This document shows, one piece after another, positions 33,822-44,591 of a DNA stretch of 64,000 nt. Both the position numbers and the translations under genes were made by a program. This DNA comes from an uncultured bacterium (lineage in GTDB: Bacteria; Pseudomonadota; Gammaproteobacteria; Burkholderiales; Burkholderiaceae_C). The stretch spans positions 1 through 64,000 of the forward strand of contig CAIYQZ010000079.1 in NCBI GenBank assembly GCA_903928495.1. The letters are read 5' to 3'. A model generated the notes under the pieces. It worked only from the letters and a program-made list of their open reading frames with translations. It did not search any database and was not told where the DNA came from. Each line of letters opens with the position of its first letter. Within the stretch, counting starts at the first letter, position 1.

Positions 33822-34907
33822 TCAAGGGCGAACCTGCAACCGTACCAGCAATTTGGTAACGGGCACGGGCAATCCGATGTGCGCCACTTGATCAGGCGCG
33901 ACCCACTGCCCCTGTGCACTGTCGGGGAAGGCCGCTTGGATGTTGAACTCGGCAGGCACCTGTTGCACAACAGGGTGGAGGACGATGTCTCGGTGGGTCA
34001 GTGTGTGGGTGAAGCTGTTCAGGCGCACCATCGAAGTGGCCTGAGACACAGCTGCGCAGGCCATCAGTTCGTTGTGCGAGTCAAACACGGGCGGGCAATA
34101 CAGTGAAGCCCAGATGCCCCGCGCGGGCCGCTTGTCGAGCCACACACTGCCACACGGTTTTTGCAACAACAGCAAGTGCCAGGCGACCGTTCTGCGCACC
34201 AGGCGGCGGGTTTTGACGGGCAGACGTGCCGGGTTGCCAGAGCGCTGTGCCAGACAAGCTGAAGCCAGCGGGCACAACAGGCAAGCGGGTTTGCTAGGTG
34301 TGCACACGGTGGCACCGAGGTCCATCAACCCCTGTGTGTACCTAGGCATGTCTGCCAGCAGCGCGCCGGTGGGCAGGTGTGAAGTGGCCAGCTGGCGCAG
34401 AGCCCTGTCAGAGGCGGGGATGGACAGATCGGACTCGAAGCCCGTGAAGCGTGCCAACACTCGCTTGACGTTGCCATCAAAAATGGACACTGGCTCTGAG
34501 AAGCAAAACGATGCAATGGCAGCCGCTGTGGACGGGCCAATGCCAGGGAGTGTTTCGAGCTCGGCGGCACTTTGGGGGAATTGCCCACCGTGCCGAGCCA
34601 CCACCGCCTGGGCGCACTTGTGCAGGTTGCGCGCCCGGCTGTAATAACCCAAGCCGCTCCACAGGGCCAGCACCTCGGCCTCTTCTGCGGCAGCCAATTC
34701 AAGAACTGACGGAAAGCGTTCCAGAAACCGGCTGTAGTAGCCCAACACTGTCACAACCTGTGTCTGCTGGAGCATGATTTCAGACAGCCAGACGCGGTAG
34801 GGGTCACGCGTGTGTTGCCAAGGTAAGCCGTGGCGGCCGTGCACCACCTGCCAACGGATGACGGCCTGGGCGAAGTTGAAGGCGTCTGGCGTCGGGGCGG
34901 CCGGCAT
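33822..34907 (-). CDS. mutY: A/G-specific adenine glycosylase MutY
   Basis: A 361-residue enzyme removing adenine mispaired with 8-oxoguanine. WLSEIMLQQTQVVTVLGYY is the catalytic helix region (with the conserved Glu), LETLPGIGPSTAAAIASFCF the helix-hairpin-helix, FDGNVKRVLARF carries the catalytic Asp, and CTPSKPACLLCPLASAC gives Cys-x6-Cys-x2-Cys-x5-Cys for a [4Fe-4S] cluster. The C-terminal NUDIX-like domain recognises 8-oxoguanine. ATG at 34907 shares one base with the stop codon of the upstream dynamin gene (TGATG), implying coupled translation. Confidence 0.96.
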   Translation of the reverse strand: MPAAPTPDAFNFAQAVIRWQVVHGRHGLPWQHTRDPYRVWLSEIMLQQTQVVTVLGYYSRFLERFPSVLELAAAEEAEVLALWSGLGYYSRARNLHKCAQAVVARHGGQFPQSAAELETLPGIGPSTAAAIASFCFSEPVSIFDGNVKRVLARFTGFESDLSIPASDRALRQLATSHLPTGALLADMPRYTQGLMDLGATVCTPSKPACLLCPLASACLAQRSGNPARLPVKTRRLVRRTVAWHLLLLQKPCGSVWLDKRPARGIWASLYCPPVFDSHNELMACAAVSQATSMVRLNSFTHTLTHRDIVLHPVVQQVPAEFNIQAAFPDSAQGQWVAPDQVAHIGLPVPVTKLLVRLQVRP

Positions 34908-36880
34908 CAGGCGGGCACACCCAGAGTCATGGGCTGTGTGACTTCGTCCTGTGGCTGGTCCGTGTCGGCAGCCGGTTCGGTCATTGAGCGGGTCAGCTCT
35001 TGAAGTTCTGCGCGGGTGCGGGCGTATGTGTCGAGCTGAGCAGTGAGTTCGGCCACACGCTCGTCCAGGCCTCCGGCCGCCTCCTGTATGCGCGTCACAG
35101 CCTCCACGCGCCGGGCAAAGTTGTTTCGCCGGTCGCGAAGCTGCCCGTCGAGCTGGGATGCAGCCGATTTGTTCCAGAGCTCCAATTCGGCTGCAGCCGA
35201 CTCGTACACGATGCGTAGACGGCTGAGCAAGGCCCTGCCCAGACGCTCGCAAAAATCAGGGTTGGCCAGTTTGAGGGTCTGACCCAGGCTCAGGTACTGA
35301 ACGTGGCTTTGTTCCACCTCGGCCAGTTCCTGGATCTGGCGGGAAAGATCGGGTGCTGGCGGCGCCTGCAGGGAAAAACCCAGTTCAGTGTTGAGTTGCA
35401 CAAAGCTGGCGTGCAGCATGTTGCCAATTTCGGTGCTGAGTGACGATGCTTTGGCCAGCAAGCTGCGCAGCCCCTCGAAGGTTTGGGCATAGGTTTTGCG
35501 CACACCAAGCTTGAGCCCGGGTTCCTTCAGGCGCTGGATCAGGTTGGTCACCTCCTGGCGCACCTGGGCCTGGCCCACAGAGGCATACATCTCGTGCAGC
35601 AACTTCATGTGCACCGTCCGCACCGCCTGTATGCGCCCGCTGCCCGCCTCGAAATCGTGCTGCTCCTGTTCGATGCGTTGGCGCATGTGGCGGATGACCG
35701 CACCGTTTTTGCCACGCAAACCCTCCAGTTCCTGGACCTGCTCGGTGAGGTCGCGGGCGCGTGTTTGGGTGATCTGCCCTGCGCGGGCCACGAGCTCATT
35801 GACGCCCTGCGCCACTGCCTGCTGTAACAGGTGCCGACGCTGGCCAATGACATCGTGGACAAGGGCGTTCTCGAGATCCGGAAGATGACTGGCCTGCAAC
35901 AGCTGGTCGTCACCGTGGATCTTCGCCACCAGGCCCTTCTGGGCGGACACGGCAATGACCCGGGATGGAGCCACAGCCAGGATGGCTGCAGAGTTCTCGC
36001 ACTGTTGCTGTATCTGCCGCTGCACCGCGTCGGGGGTACTGAGCTCGTCCCATAGGGTGTCTATTTTGTTGAGCACCACGAGCCGCCCCGCTGGGGTAGC
36101 AACCGTGGAGGTGATGTGTTCGCGCCAAATGCGCAGATCTGACTGCGTGACGCCTGTGTCGGCGCCCAGGATGAATACGATGCAGTGCGCCTGGGGCAGC
36201 AGGCTGACGGTCAGTTCGGGTTCGGCGCCAATGGCGTTGAGCCCAGGTGTGTCCAGAATCACCAACCCCTGTTTGAGCAGGGGATGCGCGATGTTGATGA
36301 GAGCGTGGCGCCAACGAGGCACTTCGATGAGGCCATCGGCACCGAGCAGGCTTTTGTCTGCGCCACCGTCACCTTGCCAAAAACCCAATGCCGTTGCCTC
36401 GTCGGGGGTGACGCGGTCAACCTCAGCCACCCGCGCCATGCTGGCGGCCAAGCCATCGGCATCGTGGAGGCTGAGAGGCACAGTTTCCCAAGCGTCGGTG
36501 TGTTGACGCCAGTCGACCAGGGCTCGGGGGTTCAACCGCGTCCGGATGGGCAGCAAGCGGAGCGTAGGGGGCTCTTCAGGGTCGTAGCCCAGCTCGGTGG
36601 GGCACATGGTGGTGCGCCCCGCGCTGGCGGGCATGATGCGCCGCCCGTAGCCTGCAAAAAACACGGCATTGATGAGCTCTGACTTCCCACGGGAAAACTC
36701 AGCGACAAAGGCCACCATCACTTTGTCTTGCCTGACCCGCTGGCGAAGGCTTTCGAGCTGATCAGCCACCGCAGGGTCCAGCAAGTCGCGGTCACGAAGC
36801 CAGTCGGCCAGGCGCTGCAAGTCGCCTGAGAAATCCCGCCGCCAACGGCTGTGATGATCAAAATTGTGGTTGAAACTCAT
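34907..36880 (-). CDS. Dynamin-family GTPase
   Basis: A 657-residue protein of the bacterial dynamin-like group. The GTPase domain shows FVAEFSRGKSELINAVFF (G1, near residues 58-75, with Ala at the first P-loop glycine), TTMCPTELGY (G2), LVILDTPGLNAIGAEPE (G3) and VVLNKIDTLWDE (G4). The rest is helical, with coiled-coil-like stretches (DLTEQVQELEGLRGKNGAVI and later AELTAQLDTYARTRAELQEL). No membrane span is obvious. Bacterial dynamins remodel membranes or act in stress tolerance; the role of this type is unknown. It lies between mutM and mutY on the same strand. ATG at 36880 is chosen; longer starts exist. Confidence 0.88.
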   Translation of the reverse strand: MSFNHNFDHHSRWRRDFSGDLQRLADWLRDRDLLDPAVADQLESLRQRVRQDKVMVAFVAEFSRGKSELINAVFFAGYGRRIMPASAGRTTMCPTELGYDPEEPPTLRLLPIRTRLNPRALVDWRQHTDAWETVPLSLHDADGLAASMARVAEVDRVTPDEATALGFWQGDGGADKSLLGADGLIEVPRWRHALINIAHPLLKQGLVILDTPGLNAIGAEPELTVSLLPQAHCIVFILGADTGVTQSDLRIWREHITSTVATPAGRLVVLNKIDTLWDELSTPDAVQRQIQQQCENSAAILAVAPSRVIAVSAQKGLVAKIHGDDQLLQASHLPDLENALVHDVIGQRRHLLQQAVAQGVNELVARAGQITQTRARDLTEQVQELEGLRGKNGAVIRHMRQRIEQEQHDFEAGSGRIQAVRTVHMKLLHEMYASVGQAQVRQEVTNLIQRLKEPGLKLGVRKTYAQTFEGLRSLLAKASSLSTEIGNMLHASFVQLNTELGFSLQAPPAPDLSRQIQELAEVEQSHVQYLSLGQTLKLANPDFCERLGRALLSRLRIVYESAAAELELWNKSAASQLDGQLRDRRNNFARRVEAVTRIQEAAGGLDERVAELTAQLDTYARTRAELQELTRSMTEPAADTDQPQDEVTQPMTLGVPA

Positions 36881-36944
36881 GTCGGGTGGCGTGTTGAGCG
36901 CATCCAAGCCAATATACACCTGCACACCGCATCTGCGCCGTGTG

Positions 36945-37760
36945 TCAGCGGGCCTGACACACAGCGCAGTAATAGGTTGAGCGCTGGCCCTGCAACAGTC
37001 GGCGTACGGACTTGCCGCACTGCACGCACGGTTGCCCTTCACGGCCGTACACACTTGCCTGGGTCTGGAAATGGCCGGCATTGCCATCTGGGCCAGAGAA
37101 ATCGCGCAAGGTGCTTCCACCTGCCGCCACGGCCTGCGTCAGCACAGCACGGATCACGGCATGCAGTCGCGCAAGCCGCCTCGGGCCCACCGCACGGGCA
37201 GGTGTGGTGGGGCGAATACCTGCCAGAAACAATGCCTCGCACGCATAAATGTTTCCGACACCCACGACAACCTCACCCGCCAGGAGGGCTTGCTTGATGG
37301 GTGCACGCAGTTCACGCATGCGAGCGACAAAAGCCGGAGACGTGAAATCCTCAGACAGCGGTTCGACCCCCAGTTTGCCTAGCAATTTGCGCGCAATATC
37401 GTCGTCGAGCCCATCGGCGAACACAACAGCACCGAAACGCCGGGGATCGTGCAGGCGCAGGTGGCCCCGACTGGTGTGAAGGGTGAAATGGTCATGCGGC
37501 CCGGGCGCAGGCAACACGTCGGCAAAGCGCAGGCTGCCGGACATGCCCAGATGGACCAGCAGCAGCCCACGATCCATGTGGATGAGCAAGTACTTGCCGC
37601 GCCGCCCCACATGGGTGATCTGGCAGCCGACCAGCACTTGGGGATCACACCCCAGCGGCCAACGCAGCGGCTTGCCCCAGGCACTGGCCATGATGGTGGC
37701 GCCTTCAATGCGCGAGGCAAATCCGAGGCGGGTGACTTCAACTTCCGGAAGTTCAGGCAT
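36945..37760 (-). CDS. mutM: Formamidopyrimidine-DNA glycosylase (Fpg/MutM)
   Basis: A 271-residue glycosylase/AP lyase removing 8-oxoguanine from DNA. The mature N-terminus [12 protein letters not shown] provides the catalytic Pro and Glu; [20 protein letters not shown] and [16 protein letters not shown] are family motifs, and the C-terminal zinc finger has two Cys-x2-Cys pairs (CVQCGK ... CAVCQ). ATG at 37760 is fixed by the PELPEVE start. It shares a strand and probably a transcript with the dynamin-like gene and mutY, giving two of the three GO-system repair enzymes together. Confidence 0.97.
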   Translation of the reverse strand: MPELPEVEVTRLGFASRIEGATIMASAWGKPLRWPLGCDPQVLVGCQITHVGRRGKYLLIHMDRGLLLVHLGMSGSLRFADVLPAPGPHDHFTLHTSRGHLRLHDPRRFGAVVFADGLDDDIARKLLGKLGVEPLSEDFTSPAFVARMRELRAPIKQALLAGEVVVGVGNIYACEALFLAGIRPTTPARAVGPRRLARLHAVIRAVLTQAVAAGGSTLRDFSGPDGNAGHFQTQASVYGREGQPCVQCGKSVRRLLQGQRSTYYCAVCQAR

Positions 37761-37859
37761 GGCGTGGTGTGGGGATAAGTGAGCAACAACCCTGTGACAA
37801 CAGAGGATGGTCGGGCGCAGCGTGACAAGCCGCACAGACCCCTGAATTATCATGACCGC

Positions 37860-39680
37860 ATGAATATCTTCCTCCCAGCACGGGCTTCAGCCGATGGCCG
37901 TACACACCCCCGATACAACCGTGGCGGCGGGATCAGAACCTGGGGGGTTGGGCGCGCGGCCCTGATGGTGTTACTGTCGGCCGCAACCTGGCACGGACAG
38001 GCATGGTCTGCGCAGCCTGCAACGGGTGCTGTCCCGGGGCGTCAGTTCTCTGCGGCTGCATCGAACGCGGAGTTGATGTACCTGGTGCTGGTCGGAGAAA
38101 TGCAGGTCGCCGCCAAGCAAGCAGGCGTGGGGTTCTCGCTGATTCTGGACGCTGCAAAGAAGTCAGGCGACCCTGAGTTGTTTCGCCGCGCGGTCAATGT
38201 GGCTCTGGAATCGCGTTCGGCTGATGCGGCCAAGGAAGCGGCGCGGGCATGGACTGTGTCACTGCCCTCCTCCCCCGATGCATACAGGGTGCTGTTGCAA
38301 CTGCTACTGGCCACCAATGAAGTGACCCAAAGCGCAGACCCACTGAAGCAGTTGCTGGCAGTGGTGCCCGATGCGGAACGCAGCGCAGTGATCGATGCTG
38401 TTGCCCAGACCTACATCAGGGCCAATGACAAAGAAGCGGCACGGCGGGTGGCGTTGACAGCCTTGCAGCCCTGGACAGTGAAGGCGGACACGGCGGCGAG
38501 CGCTTGGGCTGCCACGGGCATGTTGTCGTTGGCTGCAGGGATGAAGGAAGTAGCCGCTGAAGCCATGACATCGGCCCTGGCCAGCCCAGCACAGACGGAT
38601 GCACCCGGTTTCCTGGCTGTGGAGTTGCTCAATGCAAAGGCAGCCGGCGCGGAAGACCTGCTCAAGACGTTGCTGGAGCGCAAGCCGAGCCTGCCAGTGC
38701 GCATGGCCTATGTACGCTACTTGCTCGACAATGAGCGGGCCACCGATGCGCAGCGACAACTGGAACTGGCGACACAGCAAGACGCCAAGGCGCCTGAGCC
38801 CTGGCTTTTGCTGGGCGCACTGAACCTGCAGGCCAACCGGATGCCTGTGGCTGAAAAAGATTTCCTGCGCTACCTGGAGCTCAGTGCTGGCTTGGAAACC
38901 GAACGGGCTGAGCGAGGCAAAACCCAGGCGTACCTGTCGCTGGCGCAGATTGCGGAGAGCCGCAAAGAGTTTGACGCAGCAACCCGTTGGCTGGATCGCA
39001 TCGACGCAGATGAAGACAGCCTGCGTGTGCAACTGCGCCGTGCGGCCTTGTTGGGCCGCATGGGGCAGGTGAACGAGGCTCGCGCCTTGATTGGGCAGAT
39101 CCCTGAGCAACAGCCCACAGATGGCAGGGCGAAGCTGGCAGCAGAGGTGCAAGTGCTGAAAGATGCCCAGCAACTCCCGCAGGCTTTTGCCCTCATGCAA
39201 AGCGCAGTACAGAAGTACCCGGACGATCCGGAGCTGACCTACGACCTGGCGATGCTGGCAGACAAGATGGGCAACCACGCTCAAATGGAGCGGCTGCTGC
39301 GGGATCTGATGGCCCGCAAACCCGACTACCACCATGCGTTCAACGCCCTGGGTTACTCACTGGCCGAGCGCAACACACGACTGAATGAAGCCAAAGACCT
39401 GATCGTGAAGGCCCTGGAGATGGCACCGGGCGACCCGTTCATCACTGACAGCCTGGGCTGGGTGGAATATCGCCTGGGCAACCTGGCAGAGGCTGCACGC
39501 CTGCTGCGCGAGGCGTATGCGAAACGCGCAGACGTTGAAATTGCATTGCACCTGGGGGAGGTGCTGTGGGTCATGGGTGAACGTGAGGCTGCCCGCCAGG
39601 CCTTTGTTCAGGCCCGCGACATGCAGGCAGACAGCACCATGCTCAAGGAGGTGCTGAACAGGCTGGGTGTGCAGCTGTGA
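37860..39680 (+). CDS. Tetratricopeptide repeat protein, probably exported
   Basis: A 606-residue protein with many TPR-like helices. A hydrophobic segment near residues 34-50 ([17 protein letters not shown]) after a basic stretch looks like a signal sequence, suggesting a periplasmic location. Repeats are clearest from residue 300 on ([59 protein letters not shown]). It overlaps lolB by four bases (GTGA). In beta-proteobacteria a TPR protein commonly precedes lolB, hinting at a link to outer-membrane biogenesis. ATG at 37860 is the most likely start. Confidence 0.87.
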   Translation: MNIFLPARASADGRTHPRYNRGGGIRTWGVGRAALMVLLSAATWHGQAWSAQPATGAVPGRQFSAAASNAELMYLVLVGEMQVAAKQAGVGFSLILDAAKKSGDPELFRRAVNVALESRSADAAKEAARAWTVSLPSSPDAYRVLLQLLLATNEVTQSADPLKQLLAVVPDAERSAVIDAVAQTYIRANDKEAARRVALTALQPWTVKADTAASAWAATGMLSLAAGMKEVAAEAMTSALASPAQTDAPGFLAVELLNAKAAGAEDLLKTLLERKPSLPVRMAYVRYLLDNERATDAQRQLELATQQDAKAPEPWLLLGALNLQANRMPVAEKDFLRYLELSAGLETERAERGKTQAYLSLAQIAESRKEFDAATRWLDRIDADEDSLRVQLRRAALLGRMGQVNEARALIGQIPEQQPTDGRAKLAAEVQVLKDAQQLPQAFALMQSAVQKYPDDPELTYDLAMLADKMGNHAQMERLLRDLMARKPDYHHAFNALGYSLAERNTRLNEAKDLIVKALEMAPGDPFITDSLGWVEYRLGNLAEAARLLREAYAKRADVEIALHLGEVLWVMGEREAARQAFVQARDMQADSTMLKEVLNRLGVQL

Positions 39681-40198
39681 CCCAGACGCTGTGGCGCAGC
39701 GCCAGCACACTGGCGGCCCTTTGGGTTGTTTTTTTGATAGCTGGATGTGCAACACAGAAGAGCGCCATAGCGGTTTTTGAGTCAGAAAAGCACTGGTCGG
39801 GGCGTTTGTTGTTGAAAGCCGATACCCAGCCGCCAACGCAGGTGTCGGCAGTGTTCGATTTGCACGGGTCTGCACGACAGGGCCGCCTGGCGTTGTCCAC
39901 GCCACTGGGTACCACCCTTGCGACAGCGCACTGGCAGCCCGGTGTGGCGGAGTTGAGGGGCATGGGCGACCCAAAGGTGTTTGCCACGCTGGACGAACTG
40001 ACCGAGGCGATGACCGGCACACGCTTGCCTGTGGCCGCCCTGTTTGCGTGGCTGGACGGTCAACCACAGACAGCAGACGGTTGGTTGGCAGATCTGGAGC
40101 AGGTCCCGGCTGGCAGGCTGAATGCCAGACGGGTCACCCCACCTCCCTTGGCCGAGATCCGACTCGTATTTGAACCGTCTAAGCAACTGACCCCATGA
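39677..40198 (+). CDS. lolB: Outer-membrane lipoprotein LolB
   Basis: A 173-residue lipoprotein that inserts lipoproteins into the outer membrane. A GTG start at 39677 overlaps the preceding stop. The signal ends with lipobox LIAGC, putting the lipidated Cys at residue 24; HWSGRLLLKAD, FDLHGSARQGRLALSTPLG and DGWLADLEQ follow the LolB pattern. The bases encoding the lipobox and the next 12 residues resemble a dispersed repeat of this genome. It overlaps ispE by ATGA, in the common lolB-ispE-prs order. Confidence 0.92.
   Translation: MTQTLWRSASTLAALWVVFLIAGCATQKSAIAVFESEKHWSGRLLLKADTQPPTQVSAVFDLHGSARQGRLALSTPLGTTLATAHWQPGVAELRGMGDPKVFATLDELTEAMTGTRLPVAALFAWLDGQPQTADGWLADLEQVPAGRLNARRVTPPPLAEIRLVFEPSKQLTP
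39731..39782 (+). repeat. Dispersed repeat-like sequence inside lolB (copy 5)
   Basis: TTGATAGCTGGATGTGC is followed by AGAGCGCCATAGCGGTTTTT, with order and spacing as in copies 8 and 9. It encodes the end of the signal peptide, the lipobox cysteine and the start of the mature protein. It is AT-rich compared with the rest of lolB. Confidence 0.5.
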
Positions 40199-41049
40199 AA
40201 ACGCTGTTGGATGTGCCAGCACCGGCCAAGATCAATCTGTTTCTTCACATCGTGGGGCGACGCGCGGACGGCTACCACCTGCTGCAGTCGGTATTTGTGC
40301 TGCTGGACCTGTGCGATTCGCTGGACTTTGAGTGGCGCTCAAGCGAGCAGATCAGCCGCGAAGACTGCGACAACCTTTTCGCGCCGTTGCCTGGAAACGA
40401 CCTCGTGGTGAGGGCTGCGCGCTTGCTGCAGCAAGCGACCGGTTGCACACAGGGCGCACACATTCGGTTGCGCAAGCGCATCCCTTTGCAGGCTGGCATG
40501 GGCGGCGGGTCATCTGATGCTGCCAGTTGCTTGATGGCATTGAACCGCTTGTGGAAGACCGGACTGAGCCGGCAAGAGCTGATGGCGCTGGGCTTGCAGC
40601 TGGGTGCCGATGTGCCGTTTTTCCTGTTTGGAGACAACGCCTGGGTAGAAGGCATTGGCGAGGAGCTGACGCCCATTGCAGTCAACCCTCAGCAGTTTCT
40701 GGTGGTCAAGCCAGACACAGGGCTGGCGACTGCAGCAATATTCACCGATCCCACTTTGAAGAGGGACACAGAACCTGCTACAATGCGAGGCTTCGCGGAA
40801 TGCAGCGATGCGGACAAATTGAGGTTTGGCCGCAATGACTTGCAAGCTGTCGCGCAAACGCACTGCCCTGACATATCAGAGTGTGTTTTGTTGCTGGAGG
40901 GTCTCGGACTCTCGGCACGCATGACAGGTTCAGGCAGTGCTGTGTTCGCGCTAACTGAGAGCGGCAAGCTGCCCCAAGTGCCCGAAACTTGGTTCGCAGC
41001 GCACACGCACAGTTTGCGCGAGCATCCTCTGAAAAGCTGGTCAGCCTGA
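40195..41049 (+). CDS. ispE: 4-diphosphocytidyl-2-C-methyl-D-erythritol kinase
   Basis: A 284-residue GHMP kinase of the non-mevalonate isoprenoid pathway. PAPAKINLFLHIVGRRADGYHLL is the N-terminal motif, IPLQAGMGGGSSDAASCLMAL the ATP-binding GHMP motif 2, and ARMTGSGSAVFAL motif 3. It overlaps lolB by four bases. A good promoter (40756-40784) lies within its last third, pointing towards tRNA-Gln and prs. Confidence 0.97.
   Translation: MKTLLDVPAPAKINLFLHIVGRRADGYHLLQSVFVLLDLCDSLDFEWRSSEQISREDCDNLFAPLPGNDLVVRAARLLQQATGCTQGAHIRLRKRIPLQAGMGGGSSDAASCLMALNRLWKTGLSRQELMALGLQLGADVPFFLFGDNAWVEGIGEELTPIAVNPQQFLVVKPDTGLATAAIFTDPTLKRDTEPATMRGFAECSDADKLRFGRNDLQAVAQTHCPDISECVLLLEGLGLSARMTGSGSAVFALTESGKLPQVPETWFAAHTHSLREHPLKSWSA
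40756..40784 (+). promoter_or_regulatory. Predicted internal promoter for tRNA-Gln/prs
   Basis: TTGAAG (40756-40761) and TACAAT (40779-40784) are separated by exactly 17 bases, a near-consensus sigma-70 promoter, and the following GCGAGGCTTCGCGG is GC-rich. It is within ispE about 335 bases before the tRNA. E. coli prs is also known to have a promoter inside the upstream ispE gene, which supports the reading. Confidence 0.65.
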
Positions 41050-41122
41050 AGGCGATCAGATTTTTTGGTCGATAATTCGGGAGAGTTTTCGGGTACAGGT
41101 TCATTCGGCCTGGGCCCTGCGT

Positions 41123-41199
41123 AGGGGAGTCGCCAAGTTGGTAAAGGCACCGGATTTTGATTCCGGCATGCGAGGGTTCGAGTCCTTCCTCCCCTGCCA
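41123..41199 (+). tRNA. tRNA-Gln (TTG)
   Basis: A 77-base tRNA gene with encoded CCA. AGGGGAG pairs with CTCCCCT, the discriminator is G, the anticodon loop TTTTGAT gives TTG between CCGGA and TCCGG arms, and GTTCGAGTC forms the T loop. It lies between ispE and prs, the usual position in beta-proteobacteria. Confidence 0.97.
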
Positions 41200-41266
41200 A
41201 AACATTTTGCGCTGAGGCTTCAATCAGCGCGCACCGTTTCAGACACTCGCCACTGCTGGAAAAATC

Positions 41267-42241
41267 ATGTCGATTCAACCGCCCGATTTCATGATTTTCA
41301 CCGGCAACGCCAACCCGGTGCTGGCGGCTGAAATCGCACATCACACCCACACGACGCTGGGTGCAGCCAATGTGGGGCGATTTTCTGATGGTGAAGTGAC
41401 GGTAGAAATTGCACAAAACGTCCGCGCACGCGACGTGTTCGTGATTCAGTCGACCTGTGCCCCCACCAATGAGAACCTGATGGAACTCATCATCATGGTG
41501 GATGCACTCAAGCGCGCGTCGGCAGAACGCATTTCTGCGGTGATTCCGTATTTCGGTTATGCACGCCAGGACCGCAGACCCCGTTCAAGCCGGGTGCCTA
41601 TCACTGCAAAAGTGGTGGCCAACATGCTGCAAACTGTAGGTGTGTCGCGTGTGCTGACCATGGATCTGCACGCAGACCAGATCCAGGGCTTCTTCGATAT
41701 TCCGGTGGACAACATTTATGCATCGCCTGTGCTGCTGGGTGACCTTCGCCAGAAGAACTACCCCGACCTGCTGGTGGTGTCTCCCGATGTGGGCGGCGTT
41801 GTCAGGGCCCGTGCGTTGGCCAAGCAACTCAATTGCGACATGGCCATCATCGACAAACGTCGTCCTCGGGCCAATGTGTCCGAGGTGATGCACGTGATCG
41901 GTGACATTGAAGGCCGCAACTGCGTGATCATGGACGACATGATCGACACGGCAGGCACGCTGGTCAAAGCGGCAGAGGTGCTCAAAGAGCGCGGCGCCAA
42001 GCATGTGTACGCCTATTGCACACACCCCATTTTCTCTGGCCCTGCCATTGAACGCATTTCCAAGGGCTCTGCCCTTGACGAGGTGGTGGTGACCAACACC
42101 ATCCCATTGAGCCAGGCCGCGCAGGCCTGCAAGAAAATCCGCCAACTCTCCGTTGCACCGCTGATGGCAGAAACCATTTCGCGCATTGCTTCGGGTGAGT
42201 CGGTGATGAGTTTGTTTGCTGACCAGGAGAACCTGTTCTGA
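41267..42241 (+). CDS. prs: Ribose-phosphate pyrophosphokinase
   Basis: A 324-residue enzyme making PRPP for nucleotide, histidine and tryptophan synthesis. [14 protein letters not shown] and [12 protein letters not shown] are N-terminal motifs, [17 protein letters not shown] the ATP flexible region, [20 protein letters not shown] the metal and ribose region, and [15 protein letters not shown] the PRPP-binding loop. Start [11 protein letters not shown] is normal for beta-proteobacteria. It follows tRNA-Gln by 67 bases and precedes rplY. Confidence 0.98.
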   Translation: MSIQPPDFMIFTGNANPVLAAEIAHHTHTTLGAANVGRFSDGEVTVEIAQNVRARDVFVIQSTCAPTNENLMELIIMVDALKRASAERISAVIPYFGYARQDRRPRSSRVPITAKVVANMLQTVGVSRVLTMDLHADQIQGFFDIPVDNIYASPVLLGDLRQKNYPDLLVVSPDVGGVVRARALAKQLNCDMAIIDKRRPRANVSEVMHVIGDIEGRNCVIMDDMIDTAGTLVKAAEVLKERGAKHVYAYCTHPIFSGPAIERISKGSALDEVVVTNTIPLSQAAQACKKIRQLSVAPLMAETISRIASGESVMSLFADQENLF

Positions 42242-42383
42242 GGCTCTGCGCCCTGTACTGCGGGGCGTTCGGGTCAGCCAACAACCAAGCGGGCAAGCGT
42301 GTCACGTCGGGAAGACGGCTGTGCGTTTGCTCTTTTTTGTCGGGGCGCTCTGGTCGCGGAGCCAGCCCCATTCAGGAGTTATC

Positions 42384-43010
42384 AACATGATGAAATTTGT
42401 CGCTTTCGAGCGCACCAAGCAGGGCACGGGTGCGAGCCGCCGTCTCCGCAACACCGGCCGTACGCCCGGTATCGTGTACGGCGGTTCCGTCGATGCCACA
42501 CAAGTGGAACTCGACCACAATGCCCTGTGGCATGCGCTGAAGAAAGAAACCTTCCACGCATCCATCCTGGAAATGGAGCTGGCTGGCAAATCCGAACAAG
42601 TGCTGCTGCGCAACGTGCAGTACCACCCCTTCAAGCAACTGGTGTTGCACATCGACTTCCAGCGCGTGGACGAGAAAACCCGTCTGCACAAGAAGGTGCC
42701 TCTGCACTTCGTGAACGCCGAGACATCGCCTGCTGTCAAGACCGACAAGTGCCTGGTCAACCACGTCATGACTGAAATTGAAATCGAGTGCCTGGCCACC
42801 GCCCTGCCCGAATTCATCACCGTCGACCTGGCCAACGCCACGAAGAACTCGTCCATCCACGTCAAGGACCTGGTGATGCCCGCCGGCATCAAGGTCGTGA
42901 CTCACGGCCGCCCCAACCAGACCGTGGTCAGCGTGGTCGAGCCCGAGCCAGAAGTGGTGGCAGCACCCGTGGTGGTGGAAGACAAGAAAAAAGGCAAAGG
43001 CAAGAAGTGA
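42384..43010 (+). CDS. rplY: 50S ribosomal protein L25/general stress protein Ctc
   Basis: A 208-residue ribosomal protein of the long CTC form: an N-terminal L25 domain binding 5S rRNA ([27 protein letters not shown]) and a C-terminal TL5-type beta domain, ending in a lysine-rich tail (KKKGKGKK). AGGAG at suitable distance precedes two consecutive ATG codons at 42384 and 42387. The 142-base gap after prs has no clear terminator or conserved leader element that I could identify. A terminator follows the gene. Confidence 0.96.
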   Translation, partial: NMMKFVAFERTKQGTGASRRLRNTGRTPGIVYGGSVDATQVELDHNALWHALKKETFHASILEMELAGKSEQVLLRNVQYHPFKQLVLHIDFQRVDEKTRLHKKVPLHFVNAETSPAVKTDKCLVNHVMTEIEIECLATALPEFITVDLANATKNSSIHVKDLVMPAGIKVVTHGRPNQTVVSVVEPEPEVVAAPVVVEDKKKGKGKK

Positions 43011-43054
43011 TTGCCTGAATGCAGACCGGCCCAGTGCCGGTTTGCAGTTGCCAC

Positions 43055-43087
43055 AAAGCCCGCATTGGTTCAACCTTGCGGGCTTTT
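43055..43087 (+). terminator. Rho-independent terminator between rplY and pth
   Basis: AAAGCCCGCA pairs with TGCGGGCTTT around a short loop, followed by TTTCC. It lies 45 bases after rplY and just before the pth ribosome-binding region, so pth may be transcribed by partial readthrough. Confidence 0.85.
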
Positions 43088-43110
43088 TCCGTTAAAGGGG
43101 TGCCGTTTCG

Positions 43111-44013
<903 letters not shown>

Positions 44014-44508
44014 TCAGGCCTGCAAGGTTGAACCGTCGGCCAGACGAAGCGAGGCTTGCACTCCCGCACTCACCATCTCGGACACGTCGCCGCCCAGCTT
44101 GGAAATCTCGCGCACCAGCGTGCTGGAAATGCACTGCAACTGGGCTTGCGGCAACAGAAACACGGTCTCCACTGCCGGATTGAGCTTGCGGTTCATGGCG
44201 GCCATTTGTGCTTCGTAGTCGAAATCGGTCACGTTTCGGATGCCGCGCACCACGGCGCAGGCGCTTTGCTGGCGGCAAAAGTCCATGATGAGTCCGTCGA
44301 ACGGCTCCACGCGGATGCGTGCATCCGCCCCCAGGGCCTGGCGCACCAGCGCCATGCGTTCGTCGAGGGAAAACCGGGTTTTCTTGTGGTGTGCAACCGC
44401 CACGGCGATCACCAGTTCGTCAAACAGGCCCGCAGCGCGGCGGGCCACGTCCTCGTGTCCGAGAGTGACCGGGTCAAAGGTGCCGCTGTAAACCGCGATG
44501 CGCTTCAT
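44014..44508 (-). CDS. coaD: Pantetheine-phosphate adenylyltransferase
   Basis: A 164-residue enzyme of coenzyme A synthesis, transferring AMP to 4'-phosphopantetheine. AVYSGTFDPVTLGHEDVARRA holds the T/HxGH nucleotidyltransferase motif, VVRGIRNVTDFDYEAQMAAM the pantetheine site, and QCISSTLVREISKLGGDV the ISSTxVR motif. It lies between rsmD and the ferredoxin gene. Confidence 0.98.
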   Translation of the reverse strand: MKRIAVYSGTFDPVTLGHEDVARRAAGLFDELVIAVAVAHHKKTRFSLDERMALVRQALGADARIRVEPFDGLIMDFCRQQSACAVVRGIRNVTDFDYEAQMAAMNRKLNPAVETVFLLPQAQLQCISSTLVREISKLGGDVSEMVSAGVQASLRLADGSTLQA

Positions 44509-44591
44509 GGAAAGAGTGAAATGATGAAAACAGGAGCGAGATTATCCCGCGCAACAGGCCGCGCGGTGCCAAAACACCGCTTGCCACAAGG

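Noticed and set aside
42242-42383. Regulatory leader of rplY
   Set aside because: The gap is 142 bases, but I could not define a conserved structure, terminator or peptide reading frame.
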